From positions 1,325,001-1,389,000 of the forward strand of contig JASPKZ010007795.1 in NCBI GenBank assembly GCA_030220185.1: DNA of 64,000 bases. The letters are read 5' to 3'. The position numbers and the translations under genes were made by a program. The notes below the pieces were generated by a model. The model did not search any database, had not been told where the DNA came from, and saw only the letters and a program-made list of their open reading frames with translations. Of the stretch, positions 10,969 to 20,614 are shown in pieces; positions within the stretch are counted from its first letter, which is position 1; every line of letters begins with the position of its first letter. This stretch comes from Diploptera punctata (Eukaryota > Arthropoda > Insecta > Blattodea > Blaberidae).

Positions 10969-11300
10969 TCTAGTTTTAAAAATATTGACTATAAGTAGAC
11001 ATACATAAATAAATGGCTTGATAGCCAATGCGATGAAGTAGCTGCTGTAATTGGTAGATATTACATGTGGTTATCTGTGCCCCAATCTTAATTTCAGCTT
11101 TATTAACCTGATTTAGCTGTTTCTGAAATAGATACTCTGTCGGTTTCCCCCACGATACTGAGCGATCTCATTCCAGATCATAGACCGAAATAAAATTTAC
11201 TTTGATACAGTTGTAAGTCTAACAATACTCCCTAGATGCTACTGTAATGTTTTTTTTTTCAATCGTCATGACAAATTATAGGTTCCTTGAGCGTTTTATT
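10969..11300. other. Unassigned DNA
   Basis: No recognisable feature between SINE3 and repeat D. Confidence 0.4.
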
Positions 11301-11301
11301 A

Positions 11302-11982
11302 TAAGTAATGCCACAAGTGATTTCCAAATTATCGATAAATTCACGACTCACGAAGTGAGAGAATTTGAAAATCAAGAGTGGCATTCGTTATGACTATTTA
11401 ACGAATAAAATTAAGCTGTTTACTCACAAATCATTATTTAAATATAGTTATTTTAAAATATTTATATATTTAATGTAAACGGCGATGTTTGAAAACAAAT
11501 GACAAACTATTGTTATGCTTCATTTGTTCATCACTGCATCCAGATCATATTATTTATTGCCAAAGGATCGCACCCTAATGGAGAAATTTATAACCAACAT
11601 TATAGGTTATTAATTAATTTCTGATATCCTATTATGTAAATATGTCAATTATATTTTTCTGGAACGTGAATTCCTGGGAAATAATACGTTTAAGAAAGTG
11701 CAAACAGTGTTTTTTTGTTTGTGGTATAATCAATTGCTACAAATTTTATATTATATCCAGCAATTACTATCTGCTAACATTCGTGCACTATATATACAAT
11801 CTGGTAGTCACATGCAATCATTGCAAAATGATGCTCTGGCCTATCCAGAATGTTAAAAAGGAGGAGGTTGATTTTAAAGTGATAAAATCGAGGTGAAAAA
11901 CGACTGTGATTGGTTGTAAATAAAAAATCATTGAAATGTGATTGGTCGTTGACTCCATTTGCGGAAATGAGTTAAATAGTCA
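11302..11982 (+). repeat. Repeat D copy 2
   Basis: Same order of blocks as copy 1: taagtaatgccac start, hairpin, gtttactcacaaatcatt, atgtaaacggcgatgtt, two gtgattggt blocks and a gagttaaatagtca end. A short deletion removes part of the hairpin's second arm. Confidence 0.75.
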
Positions 11983-12132
11983 TTAGTAAATAATTTCTTA
12001 TGATTAAAATTAAACTAGTAGATTTTCTGAGAAAGCGCCGGTACTCACAATAATAAAAATACAGTCTAGATTTCTATTCAGTATTTAGCAATGGTGTGTG
12101 ATGTTCACATCTGTTACCCCAGCTGTACGACA

Positions 12133-12985
12133 AAAAATGTTATAGCAGGATTTTAATATCATAATAAATATAAAAGTTAAAGTTAATAATTTTGTATTTT
12201 AAAATTCTTTTAATATTTAAATATAACTTAAATAAATAAAAACATCTAATAATTCATTGTTGTTCATTGTTGAATAAAAATGTCTCAGTAAAAATTAAAT
12301 AAATTGTATTACATAACAGTTTTTGTAAATAATACTTTTAAAATTGTTTTAAGTCATTGTTGTCAAAATTATAAAGCTTTCTGTTATCACTGTAATAAGA
12401 ACACCTGCCTAACTTCATATTTTTAAATGAAAGTAAACTAAACTCTGATTGGATGTTAAAACAATTAACTTTTTGATTTAACAAATCAAATTTAAACCTT
12501 ATATTTAATGGACTATTAACCAATATAATTTAAAATTACTATCATGTGATGTAATAATGTTCTTTAAAATTATAAAAGAATTATACTAGTCATTCTGCAT
12601 ATAACTTTCCTCAAAGATAGAAGCAAGAAGAGTTCTCAAGATAAAATGTAATATTTAATAGAAGAGTAATTGATTCCAGACAAGAAAAGAATTCATTTTA
12701 ATTGACAGTGAAGAGTAATACCACCTACATTTACTTGATCTGCTGGGAACCTACAAAGTGAATACATATGAAATTATTTCTACAAGAAACAGTTTTTAGT
12801 GATTTTTAAAGTGTTTTAATATCCAGTGCACCAACTACCGACCCTAAGAAGAGAATCCGGCTCTACCGAAAATTAAATCCAACCTGAACCAGTAATTCTT
12901 TTTGGGACACCAATCCTTCTTTAAAATGTTACTACAGCATGAAGAGAATTACTGCATCAAAATGCCACCAGAACGTGGGTCAGCA
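12133..12985 (-). repeat. Repeat G copy 2
   Basis: Inverted relative to copy 1 and parallel to copy 3. It begins tatagcaggattttaatatc and runs through aaacaattaactttttgatt, then ataccacctacatttacttg, to the caatccttctttaaaatgtt block. Confidence 0.75.
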
Positions 12986-13186
12986 ATTTACTTCATCAAT
13001 GTGTATTGTACTTTATAACAACTCTCATTGCAAAATGCTATGGAATAGTTTTATTTAAGGATGGTATTTAATGAGTAAGGTATTTACGCCCATTAGCATC
13101 GCAGTTCAAATGTGGGCGTGAAAGGCCCATTACATTATCGTTCCTTCAAATTATATCTGGAAATATAAGTCCCTAGTAATTAAATT

Positions 13187-13828
13187 CTTCTTCTTCTTCT
13201 CTTCCTGGTTTAGGCAAGAGTTGCCTGTTCCGTCTTCACTAATAGATCTAAGACCATCTCTTCCGAGGACGTCCGACATCTCTTCTCCCTCTCGGAAAAT
13301 AATGGAAGATTTTATTTGGTAATCTACTTTCTTCCATTCCTTCTACATGTTCTTTCCACTGTATCTTGTTGTTAAATATCTTTTCTTTTATGGAGTAGAT
13401 CTGCAGTTCTTCACGGATATCCTCGTTTCTTATCTGGTCCATTCTAGTGCAGCCTTTTACTCTTCTTAAAAATTTCATTTCGGCTGCTTGGATTTTACTT
13501 TCTTGTTTGGTAGTGGTAATCCAAGATTCACTCCCATACAAAAGGACAGGGACAGCCATTGTTTTATAAAATTTTAATTTTGTTTGTTTATGGGCTTTAT
13601 TATTCAATGTTCTATTTATTGTACCACAAATAGCTTGAAACTGATGTGTTTTGTGTTCAATAGCTTTATCATACCCATAGCTGATGTCACATCCTAAATA
13701 TTTAAAGTGGGATACTTGTTCAATAATTTCGTCTCTAATTACTATTTTTGCGCGCGGAGTATTTCTTCCACAAAAGGCCATTACTTTTGTTTTACTTATT
13801 GAAATTTTAAAATTATAATCGCTACATA
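13187..13828 (-). mobile_element. LINE-B copy with 12-bp TSD
   Basis: Minus strand. The frame 13,781-13,248 is open for 177 residues: MAFCGRNTPRAKI near the start, HFKYLGCDISYGYDK, KLKFYKTMAVPVLLYGSESW, MKFLRRVKGCTRMDQIRNEDI and the end motif RDVGRPRKRW. This is the region downstream of the reverse-transcriptase active site of a non-LTR element. It ends in a (GAA)n tail at 13,187. The direct repeat agtaattaaatt (13,175-13,186 and 13,829-13,840) is the target-site duplication, so the copy is 642 bp, 5' truncated, and fairly young because this frame is unbroken. Confidence 0.9.
13248..13781 (-). CDS. Partial LINE-B ORF2 C-terminal region
   Basis: An open frame inside the LINE-B copy. It corresponds to the post-active-site part of a non-LTR reverse transcriptase (YLG, LLYGSESW, LRRVKGCTR, GRPRKRW motifs). 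The catalytic palm motifs and the endonuclease are absent, so the product would have no polymerase function. The ATG is an internal methionine of the ancestral protein, not a real start. The same region occurs, frameshifted, at 53,161-53,760. Confidence 0.6.
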   Translation of the reverse strand: MAFCGRNTPRAKIVIRDEIIEQVSHFKYLGCDISYGYDKAIEHKTHQFQAICGTINRTLNNKAHKQTKLKFYKTMAVPVLLYGSESWITTTKQESKIQAAEMKFLRRVKGCTRMDQIRNEDIREELQIYSIKEKIFNNKIQWKEHVEGMEESRLPNKIFHYFPRGRRDVGRPRKRWS

Positions 13829-14009
13829 AGTAATTAAATTATATAATATAATTATAGATTCATAAATTAATAGCTAGCCATAGCTGACAGAATGTGCCAC
13901 GCAATTTGATTTTATATTATTATTTTTTCGTGTTTTGTAAAATAAGTCTAACTTGAATTATTTACATTAAATAGGTCTACGTAACGTTTATCAGAATAGA
14001 AGCGTCGGT

Positions 14010-14310
14010 TTCTGAGGGGTGTGGATGGCTACACAATAACAGATCGAAAACGAAATGAAAATATACGAAGTGAACTAAATATATTAAAACTATTAGATAG
14101 ATTTGCACAATACAGGGATGAATGAATGGACCACATCAACAGGATGGATAACAATAGAATTCCGAAACAGATTCTTCATTACAAACTACTATGACGAAGA
14201 AATGTTGGAAGACCCAGTAAAAGATGAACAGACCAATTCTAGCATGAGATCGGAACAGACCTTAAGGTCTAATCCTTGATGTTGATGATGATAATGATGA
14301 AATAGGCCTT
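14010..14310 (+). mobile_element. LINE-D copy, 3' end
   Basis: Plus strand. Decayed codons give RNENIRSELNI, LDRFAQYRDE.MDHINRMDNNRIPKQILH and a GRRNVGRPSKR-like motif with stops and shifts. It ends with gagatcggaacagaccttaa and a (GAT)n tail. A related copy is at 22,245-22,620. Confidence 0.75.
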
Positions 14311-14698
14311 CGTATTATTTAAAAATATTATTTCCAAAAAATGGTATTGTTAAACATTTCTCGCATTTCGCATCAGCCAGTAATGTTTCTTCGTCAAAGG
14401 AATGCTTAATAAATCGATAGGTCGATATTTAATGGTTATCAATTAACTTGTACATTTCTTTTTTCGAGTTGTGACGTAAGCCTGGTCCAGCTAGCTGATA
14501 ATCAATAAATAATAGATATCTTCAGACACTAGCTTCGCCTAGCATGGGTTATCGCTGGTGTAGCAAACATCGAAATATATTATATGCGCTTGCGTGAATT
14601 TATCTCTAACGTAGTTGGTACCTGGTGTTAATGTGAATGCTGAAGGGTCCGTCAAGCTGAATGCGATAGATATCCACTGATGCAGCGAGATTTTTTTT
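14311..14698. other. Unassigned DNA
   Basis: No family recognised upstream of the composite repeat. Confidence 0.4.
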
Positions 14699-14741
14699 AT
14701 TTTTACACGCTTTATATTAGCTTGACCTGTATCTATGTATC

Positions 14742-15236
14742 TATGTAACGGAATCTTTCAACGCGATTTTCACCCACTTAAAATAATTGGATCGACTTGA
14801 AACTTTGTATACTTGTAAAGGACCCGTGACAATATAATAATTTCATATTTGTTTTCTAAACTCCTGACCAGAATCATCAGAAAATCAAAGAAAGTGTCTT
14901 TGTATTTATGTAACGGAATCTTTGAACACGTTTTTCATCCACTTAGAAACATTGGATCGACTTGAAACTTTGTATACTTGTAAAGGACCCGTGACAATAC
15001 AATAATTTCATAATTATTTTTTTAAATCCTGGCCAGAATCGTCAGAAAATTAAAAAAAGTGTCATTGTGTCCATGTAACGGAATCTTTGAACACGATTTT
15101 CGCCCACTTAGAAACATTGAATCGACTTGAAACTTTGTATACTTGTAAAGGACCCGTGACAATACAATATTTTCATATTTGTTTCTAAAATCCTTGCCAG
15201 AATCATCAGAAAATCAAAGAAATGAAAACTGGTATA
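14742..15236 (+). repeat. 165-bp tandem units (3)
   Basis: Units start at 14,742, 14,907 and 15,072 with atgtaacggaatcttt. Each contains tcgacttgaaactttgtata, cttgtaaaggacccgtgaca and cagaatcatcagaaaatcaa. Spacing is exactly 165 bases. Confidence 0.9.
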
Positions 15237-15268
15237 ATAGGTTGCGGACTTGTCGAATGTTTAGTCAG

Positions 15269-15360
15269 CCGTTGTAAGAACTCAGTTGGTAGAGCGGTAA
15301 GCTCTAGTGCTATATAATTTCAGTACTCCATAGGTCGCTGGTTCAAATCCGGCTGGGAAG
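15269..15360 (+). tRNA. tRNA-Tyr-like pseudogene, CTA anticodon
   Basis: The sequence keeps a D arm (ctcagttggtagagcgg), an anticodon region with CTA where tRNA-Tyr has GTA, a short intron-like insert (about 14-16 bases, as tRNA-Tyr genes usually have), ccataggtcg, and a perfect T arm (gctggttcaaatccggc). The acceptor strands do not pair, so it is not a working tRNA gene. The copy at 50,380-50,468 shares the CTA. It is most likely a pol III promoter module of the composite repeat. Confidence 0.65.
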
Positions 15361-15479
15361 ATTTTTTTTAGAAGAATATTTACTTTTAGCTCATACTAAA
15401 GTAATATCGAATTTAAAGATATTTACATTTTTATCTTATTATGTAAAATATTAAAACTAAAAAATAAATAATAAATAAT

Positions 15480-15842
15480 AGTTTTAAAAAACTAAAACAA
15501 CACGCTTTATTAGAACACCGAACTAAAAAATTAAAAAAATAATATTCATTTCCAACACGCTTGGGGTATAAATAAAGTGGTCAACAAAAAAATCATCTCC
15601 AACACATATAGAATAAAACTAGAGTTATCAACAAAAATAAAATAATTTTACTATCAAAAGCGTGGGGTGCTTTTTATGATTTTTAAATTTTCTTCTTAGA
15701 GACTTTACGTTTACCAATATTTGTTTATTATCAAATATACCCCACGATTTTGATGGTAAAATTATCTTATTTTTGTTGATAACTATAGTTTTATTCTATA
15801 TGTGTTGGAGATGATTTTTTTGTTGACCACTTTATTTATAAT
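15480..15842. repeat. Foldback of composite repeat, copy 1
   Basis: The left arm (about 15,572-15,670: aagtggtcaacaaaaaaatc, gcgtgggg) is repeated inverted at about 15,738-15,842 (ccccacgattttgatggtaa, gatttttttgttgaccactt). Arms are about 100 bp with few mismatches around a loop of about 70 bases. The outer part of the right arm is missing relative to copy 2. Confidence 0.85.
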
Positions 15843-15896
15843 TAATATAAAATTATAGAATATTCACCTGAAAGGTCCGTCTCCTCAACTTAATTA

Positions 15897-16321
15897 TCAT
15901 TTAACTGTAGCGCTTTCGGGACTTGTCCCATCATCGGCAGGATTCAAAACTGGTGTTTCACTGAAGATCTGGTAGAGGGGGTTGCATGTATTGGGTTCGT
16001 TTTCGTTTATCAGGCTGTCGTTGTGAGCTGCTTTCATGATTTCCATCTCTTCGAGTACGTTTATCTTCGCTGGATTATTTTCTCTGTGCATCACTGTTAG
16101 GGTGTTTTTCAATATTTAACATGCGATGTCCTTCATGGATAACGTGTTTTGCATAGCTTGATTTACCTTCTGCGTGAACGAAGTCTCGAAAATGTTCTTT
16201 GAATCTGATGTTAAAACTCCTGTTTGTCTTTCCTATATAAAATTTGTTGCAGTCCTTACATGTCAGTTTATAAACTCGTTTGCTGTTGAAAATGTTATTT
16301 TCTTCAATGTTAATTGTTATT
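15897..16321 (-). pseudogene. GIY-YIG nuclease domain of Penelope-like element
   Basis: Single-strand endonuclease domain normally fused behind the reverse transcriptase and used to open the target site. Visible in order: ENNIFNSKRVYKL (GIY position replaced by VYK), CKDC, FYIGKT (YIG), SFNIRFKEH (conserved arginine), then SSYAKHVIHEGHR. The first frame ends shortly after MLNIEKHPNSDAQRK; the second frame carries about 70 more residues to a stop at 15,897. Broken by one frameshift and truncated N-terminally; not functional. Confidence 0.8.
15901..15945 (-). ncRNA. Hammerhead-ribozyme-like motif (Penelope end)
   Basis: Minus strand: CCGATGA, stem II GGGAC/GTCCC with a two-base loop, then GAAA, short GCGC, TAC. 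This is the hammerhead core (CUGANGA...GAAA) with C in place of the conserved U of the first box, so it is probably inactive. Penelope-like elements are known to carry such ribozymes with a minimal stem III. Confidence 0.65.
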
Positions 16322-16322
16322 C

Positions 16323-16365
16323 CGGCTGTAAGCGCAGTGCCTTAACCACTGCGCTAGTGCCCCAT
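16323..16365 (-). repeat. tRNA-like SINE head fragment
   Basis: Minus strand: gcactagcgcagtggttaag then gcactgcgct, the A-box end of a SINE4-type head. Too short to place. Confidence 0.4.
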
Positions 16366-16473
16366 CTATTAAAGAGAGTCATTAAATTAAATAACATGTG
16401 ATATATGAACTGATGCACACATAAAGAGCTTAAACGCGGTGTAGCCTGAGATATCGAACCTTCTCTAATTGAT

Positions 16474-16821
16474 CCATCCATAGTAATTCTGCCCGAAGGC
16501 AGGTCCTTCACTGCAATCACAGCATTTTCATGCTATGCTTGCAGCTTTACTAGGGAATTGCAGGTGTGGTAGCTTCCCGTTGCTTTCCACACGGGTGAAG
16601 GATGATTATGATGGTGATGATAATGAGAAGGATGATGATGATGATGATGGCCATATGATTTCGGGGACCGTTTGGGCCTTAAAGTTTTCCTGAAATTTGT
16701 CTTACAGGTGAGGAAAAACCCCGATAAAAACCTCACCCAGAAAAACTGCCCCGGCCGGGGATCGAACCCGGGCCCGCTGCGTGACAAGGCAGCACGCTAC
16801 CTCGAGACCACAGCGGTGGAC
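16474..16821 (-). mobile_element. SINE1 copy with 12-bp TSD
   Basis: SINE1 is a roughly 345-bp tRNA-derived SINE. On the minus strand its head reads accgctgtggtctcgaggta (A-box), then ccgggttcgatccc (B-box); the body has cacctgtaagacaaat and a GAT-rich middle; the 3' end is gaattactatggatgg. The direct repeat tctctaattgat (16,462-16,473; 16,822-16,833) is the target duplication. The open frame 16,787-16,533 with its run of histidines comes from the GAT repeat and is not a gene. Confidence 0.9.
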
Positions 16822-16833
16822 TCTCTAATTGAT

Positions 16834-17718
16834 AATGAAGAGATAGGAAGGAGTTTTGTTATTTTCAAAATCTGCAACATATTATAACACACCTGTACGA
16901 TTATTACGGTATCTGTTTATATGCAGAATATTTATACTGTAAATGTTTATCGATTTATTTAGCAAAACTCGTGGAGTGCAAACAATGATTCAGCTGTTAT
17001 CGCAAAGAAAGAAGCTAACAATACCAGGAGGGAAATGATAAATAAAGTGATTCTGAGATATAAGCAAAGATTGAAAAATAATGCAAATAGGATAAAGTAT
17101 TATACAGTCATCTGTAACCTAAAAGTGTTTAACTACAAATTACATTGCGGACTAGATTTTTACACCATTAATAACACGGAAACGTAAGCTAAATACAGGA
17201 TTTAATTTTAAATGCATTAATGCTAATGGATTCACATAAGTCAATATTTACGTATGTGGGAAATTATATTTTAGAATTGTTATTTTAGACCTTTGTTACT
17301 TGGACATTTTAATAGTGGTGACGGATTAACTAGCACCCACATTCGCTCTTAATTTTCTACAAGCTGTTATGTTAATTGGAATTTCTAATTTTGATGTAGG
17401 TTAATTTAATTAGGTGACTCCATTTTAATGAGTAATCATAAGTTGAAACTCACTACGCAGTTTCATATTCTAAATGCTGACTTTTTATCTTAATATTCTG
17501 ACTGTTGATTTTTTTAGTTATTTTACCATCCATAAATAGTTGGAAAGGAAATGAAAATGCCCTAATGACCGTCCAGCCCCATGTGGATGTGGATGCAAGA
17601 AAATCAGACACGAGAAGGATGTAGGATATATATTCCTACGCTGCGTTCGACTTAACTCCCAGCAAAGCTCCTGGTACTCATTTTATACAGAATTGAGTGG
17701 AACGCAAGACCAATTGGA
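16834..17718. other. Mostly unassigned DNA
   Basis: About 0.9 kb without a recognised element, apart from a possible 60-base SINE4 relic at 17,640-17,700 (ctggtactcatttt). Confidence 0.45.
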
Positions 17719-17722
17719 CAAG

Positions 17723-18368
17723 TGTGCTGGCTGTAGCATTATTACCGCATATACTAATTAATTATTGCACTGTTAGCCAATAGCATAAAATCCATATATA
17801 TATATATATATATATATATTAAAGTATTGAATTAACAATCAGAATGTATTTATATTATATTATGAAGGGAAATTGCGTACTGGACACTCTAATATATCAT
17901 AATAATTACATGTGGATATTCAAGTTGAAACAGGCAGGGGCGTTGAGTTTGGATAATATTACTCACCATCCCCCAGTCTAATACAGGGGCGTCGAGTCAA
18001 GATAAGATTACTCTCCATCCCCTAGTTGAATACAGTAAGATAACATGGCTGGTAAATTCCAGTCTTCATACGTAACTTTAGAAGAGATATGTCCTTATTT
18101 GGAAATGAGGGTGATACATTCCAACTCAGCGTCCATGCCACGCCCGCTTATCAGAGGGTTTATAACGGCTGATGCCCTTGGCATCAGGGCTTATTCTTCA
18201 TGGTTCCGACCTCGTCTCTATGACAATTAGAGACACAATATTGTAATTTTTTAAATCATCGTCTTTAATAAATATAATAAATCAAGTTCTGCATTCACTG
18301 GAGTTCTTGGACTCACAACGAATCCTACCTTCAAATTGTCTGATCTACCCGAGGGCCAGGTCACGACA
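17723..18368 (-). mobile_element. Solo LTR, copy 2
   Basis: Inverted counterpart of the LTR at 6,808. Read on the minus strand it starts TGTCGTGACC and ends CCAGCACA. A perfect 4-bp direct repeat CAAG lies at 17,719-17,722 and 18,369-18,372. The sequence is closely similar to copy 1 over its whole length; the main differences are the missing 29-bp duplication and a shorter TA run (about 17,795-17,819). Independent target duplications show two separate insertions followed by LTR-LTR deletion, not the two ends of one element. Confidence 0.87.
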
Positions 18369-18372
18369 CAAG

Positions 18373-18749
18373 AATAAATGCTTAATATCGAAATGGGCCT
18401 TCCAATTCGTTGTTGGATGCCTTGTTGCCTGAGTTACCAGGCCTATCGTGGAAATAACTAATTAACTAATCAATTCATTATAATACCGGGTGAAATAAAA
18501 ATATCTTCCTCCCACAGCCACGACTCGTGTGATCATCGTGATCCTTGAATACACCCCTCCCCTTTCGCCCTTGAAACAACCACATGTTAGTACTGTAGAG
18601 TGAGTTGTTCTATCATACCAGCATTGTTTTGTGTGAGAGAAATTTTTGTCATGAAAACAACATTTGAAAGACAGTTTCAAATTTTTGTTTAACTAGATGC
18701 CTACGTGAAAGAAAATCTCACTTGTCAGCAAACATATAATGTAGTAGAC
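18373..18749. other. Unassigned DNA
   Basis: No family recognised between solo LTR copy 2 and the SINE1b duplication. Confidence 0.4.
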
Positions 18750-18758
18750 TATAAATTT

Positions 18759-19149
18759 GTCCACCGCTGTGGTCTCGAGGCAGCGTGCTGCCTTGTCATG
18801 CAGCAGGCCCGGGTTCGATCCCCGATCGGGACAAGTTTCCTTGGTGATGATTTTTTTTTCGAGATTTTTCCTCACCTGTAAGACAAATGTTAAGAAACTT
18901 CTTCAAGGTCCAAATGATCCTGGAACATCATCTGGCCATCATCATCAGTAACATATTCATTAAGTTTAGGATGAAGGCCTCTCCTGGCGCATCATTACCA
19001 TCATGATCACCTATCATATATCATCGTAACTTCGCTTTCCAGGCGCTTAAGCCTCAGAAGTGGGTTACAATAACGCCATGCCAGGACAGAATGCCAGATT
19101 GTAGAAATTACAACGTGATGGCATTGAATAAAAGAAAAGAAAAAAAAAA
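18759..19149 (+). mobile_element. SINE1b copy with 9-bp TSD
   Basis: Plus strand. SINE1-type head (ccaccgctgtggtctcgagg, gggttcgatcccc), body with cacctgtaagacaaatgtta, then the 1b-specific part (caggcgcttaagcctcagaa, gccatgccaggacagaatgc) and an A-rich end. The repeat tataaattt (18,750-18,758; 19,150-19,158) is a likely target duplication. Confidence 0.82.
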
Positions 19150-19328
19150 TATAAATTTAGACTATCTCTGCGCCTGCCTAATTTTATTTTCATCGATCTT
19201 GTAGCCAAACGAAATTAGTTCAGGGATTAGGTATTTCTATTCAATTTTATGTTTACAGAACTGATTTATAGGGAATAATACAGGGCCTAGATTAAGAGTT
19301 CGATTGAATCGGAACTAGCTAAGTTTAT

Positions 19329-19391
19329 CTTTAACTGAAAGGTATTTTATAGAAAGGATTAATTGTCTAACAAATTATTTTTACTATAATA
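19329..19391 (+). repeat. 63-bp direct repeat, left copy
   Basis: Matches 19,834-19,896 with two mismatches (starts ctttaa.tgaaaggtat, ends tttttactataata). The two copies flank 442 bp that hold microsatellites and a SINE5 fragment. Confidence 0.9.
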
Positions 19392-19509
19392 CCTGGAAGA
19401 CAAAAAAAAAATCAAATGACTTTTAATTCTGGATGGAACATCTCATGGACCTAAACCAAAAAGAAGAAGAAGAATATTTTTCTAAATATATAAAATATAT
19501 TTATAAAGT

Positions 19510-19521
19510 GGCGCGCGCGCG

Positions 19522-19566
<45 letters not shown>
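19510..19566. repeat. CG/CA/TA compound microsatellite
   Basis: gcgcgcgcgc, then (CA)n, then (TA)n, about 57 bases in all. Confidence 0.95.
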
Positions 19567-19689
19567 CAATAAAATCTTGGAACAAAAACTTATGTCGATA
19601 GAGATGGATTTTTTGAGGAGTAGCAAGATTTTCAAAATTTGGAAAAAAAAATGAAATAAAGTCATTGTATTGTATTGTAAGCCTATGTT

Positions 19690-19833
19690 TTCCCTTTACA
19701 GAGATTTAGGCGCTCTCCCCCTACAGGGAAGAATTTGAACCATACTAATTTAGTTACACTTGTTTTCGTATAGATGTCATTTTGAGTGGTACGTGGTCAG
19801 CGTTCCGCCTCATACTGACATCGAGGAAACCAC
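19690..19833 (-). repeat. SINE5 fragment
   Basis: Resembles part of the repeat at 52,750-53,095 (ctaatttagttac.ctt.ttt, gatg.ca, acgtggtcagc). Head missing. It ends exactly at the right 63-bp repeat. Confidence 0.5.
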
Positions 19834-19896
19834 CTTTAATTGAAAGGTATTTTATAGAAAGAATTAATTGTCTAACAAATTATTTTTACTATAATA
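19834..19896 (+). repeat. 63-bp direct repeat, right copy
   Basis: Second copy of the repeat at 19,329-19,391. Confidence 0.9.
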
Positions 19897-20535
19897 AATT
19901 ACGCTTTGCAGTATATAAGAGAATCGAGTGAGCTAATCTGCTATTTTCAGCTGAATAGCTTCTTTCTTCTGGACCGTTTTAACTTGGAATGTTCAAAATT
20001 AAGGAGCTGAGAATATAAAATAAAGAGAAATAACGAACTTTGGTGTTTTTTTAATTATCTTGCTTGCCCGCCAAACGCTAATGAACGCAACGCAACGTTG
20101 ATCGTAATCCCGCCATAATACTGTGCATAATGACTTACGAATTCACAGTTCATCAACTCGCCACTCCGTCTTCACACATGGACGTACAGTAACTATGAAA
20201 TCCATTTTTACAAATAAACTCAGTACCATATGTTCTATCCGTAAAGACACAGTTCTTATTAATTACGTGATTTGTTTGGAGTGACTTGAATGCACTGATG
20301 TCACTTATAGTCGAACAAAGACAAATCTTACAGCAGTCTTATCTCCATATAAATAACATTTTTTTCCTTGTGATGCGTTTAGAAGATATGTATTGATTTC
20401 ATATGCATTAGAATTGTACAATCGTTCTGCACCAAAGTGGGGCGCAACTTTTGTAACCGTACATTCCAGCTATTCGTTGAGTCCTGGGTTCGAAGAATCA
20501 AATGTTGCTTCTACTTGCTCCACAGCAGAACTATC
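19897..20535. other. Unassigned DNA
   Basis: No recognised family. A 41-bp tandem duplication follows at about 20,536-20,612 (ctcgggaagaagatag, acaatggaataaat twice). Confidence 0.45.
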
Positions 20536-20614
20536 TGTTTCTCGGGAAGAAGATAGGAACAATGGAATAAATACCTTATTCTCGGGAAGAAGATAGAAAC
20601 AATGGAATAAATGA

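Larger units (their letters stand above)
14699..15842 (+). repeat. Composite repeat, copy 1
   Basis: Three modules in fixed order. First, a leading end (acacgctttatattagcttg) and three tandem units of 165 bp (14,742-15,236). Second, a tRNA-Tyr-like segment (15,269-15,360). Third, a foldback whose arms begin with aacacgctttattagaac and share ccaacacgctt. A second, longer copy lies in opposite orientation at 49,765-51,832 with eight tandem units. The shared order over 35 kb shows the three modules move or amplify together. Helentron-type non-autonomous elements also combine tandem arrays and hairpins, but I see no diagnostic helitron terminus. It abuts a Penelope-like fragment. Confidence 0.75.
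15846..16322 (-). mobile_element. Penelope-like element, 3' fragment
   Basis: Minus strand. A GIY-YIG endonuclease of Penelope-like retroelements is recognisable: VYKLTCKDCNKFYIGKTNRS followed by NIRFKEHFRDF and HVIHEGHRM. A frameshift near 16,100 separates it from a C-terminal stretch (HRENNPAKINVLEEMEIMKA) that ends at 15,897. The GIY half is VYKL and the YIG half is intact; the catalytic arginine context (NIRFKEH) is present. The reverse-transcriptase domain is missing upstream, where SINE-like sequence begins at about 16,322. The segment after the stop carries a hammerhead-ribozyme-like motif, as expected for terminal repeats of these elements. Confidence 0.85.

Noticed and set aside
15269..15360. 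Functional suppressor tRNA
   Set aside because: Acceptor strands do not pair in either copy, so processing and charging are unlikely despite good D and T arms.
16533..16787. Open frame with a run of histidines
   Set aside because: It lies inside SINE1; the histidines come from its GAT-rich middle. The same frame recurs in other SINE1 copies.
18045..18230. Open frame within the LTR
   Set aside because: It is part of solo LTR copy 2 and is interrupted in copy 1 by the 29-bp duplication.
6808..18368. A single 11.5-kb LTR element using the two LTRs as ends
   Set aside because: The LTRs are inverted, and each has its own 4-bp duplication.
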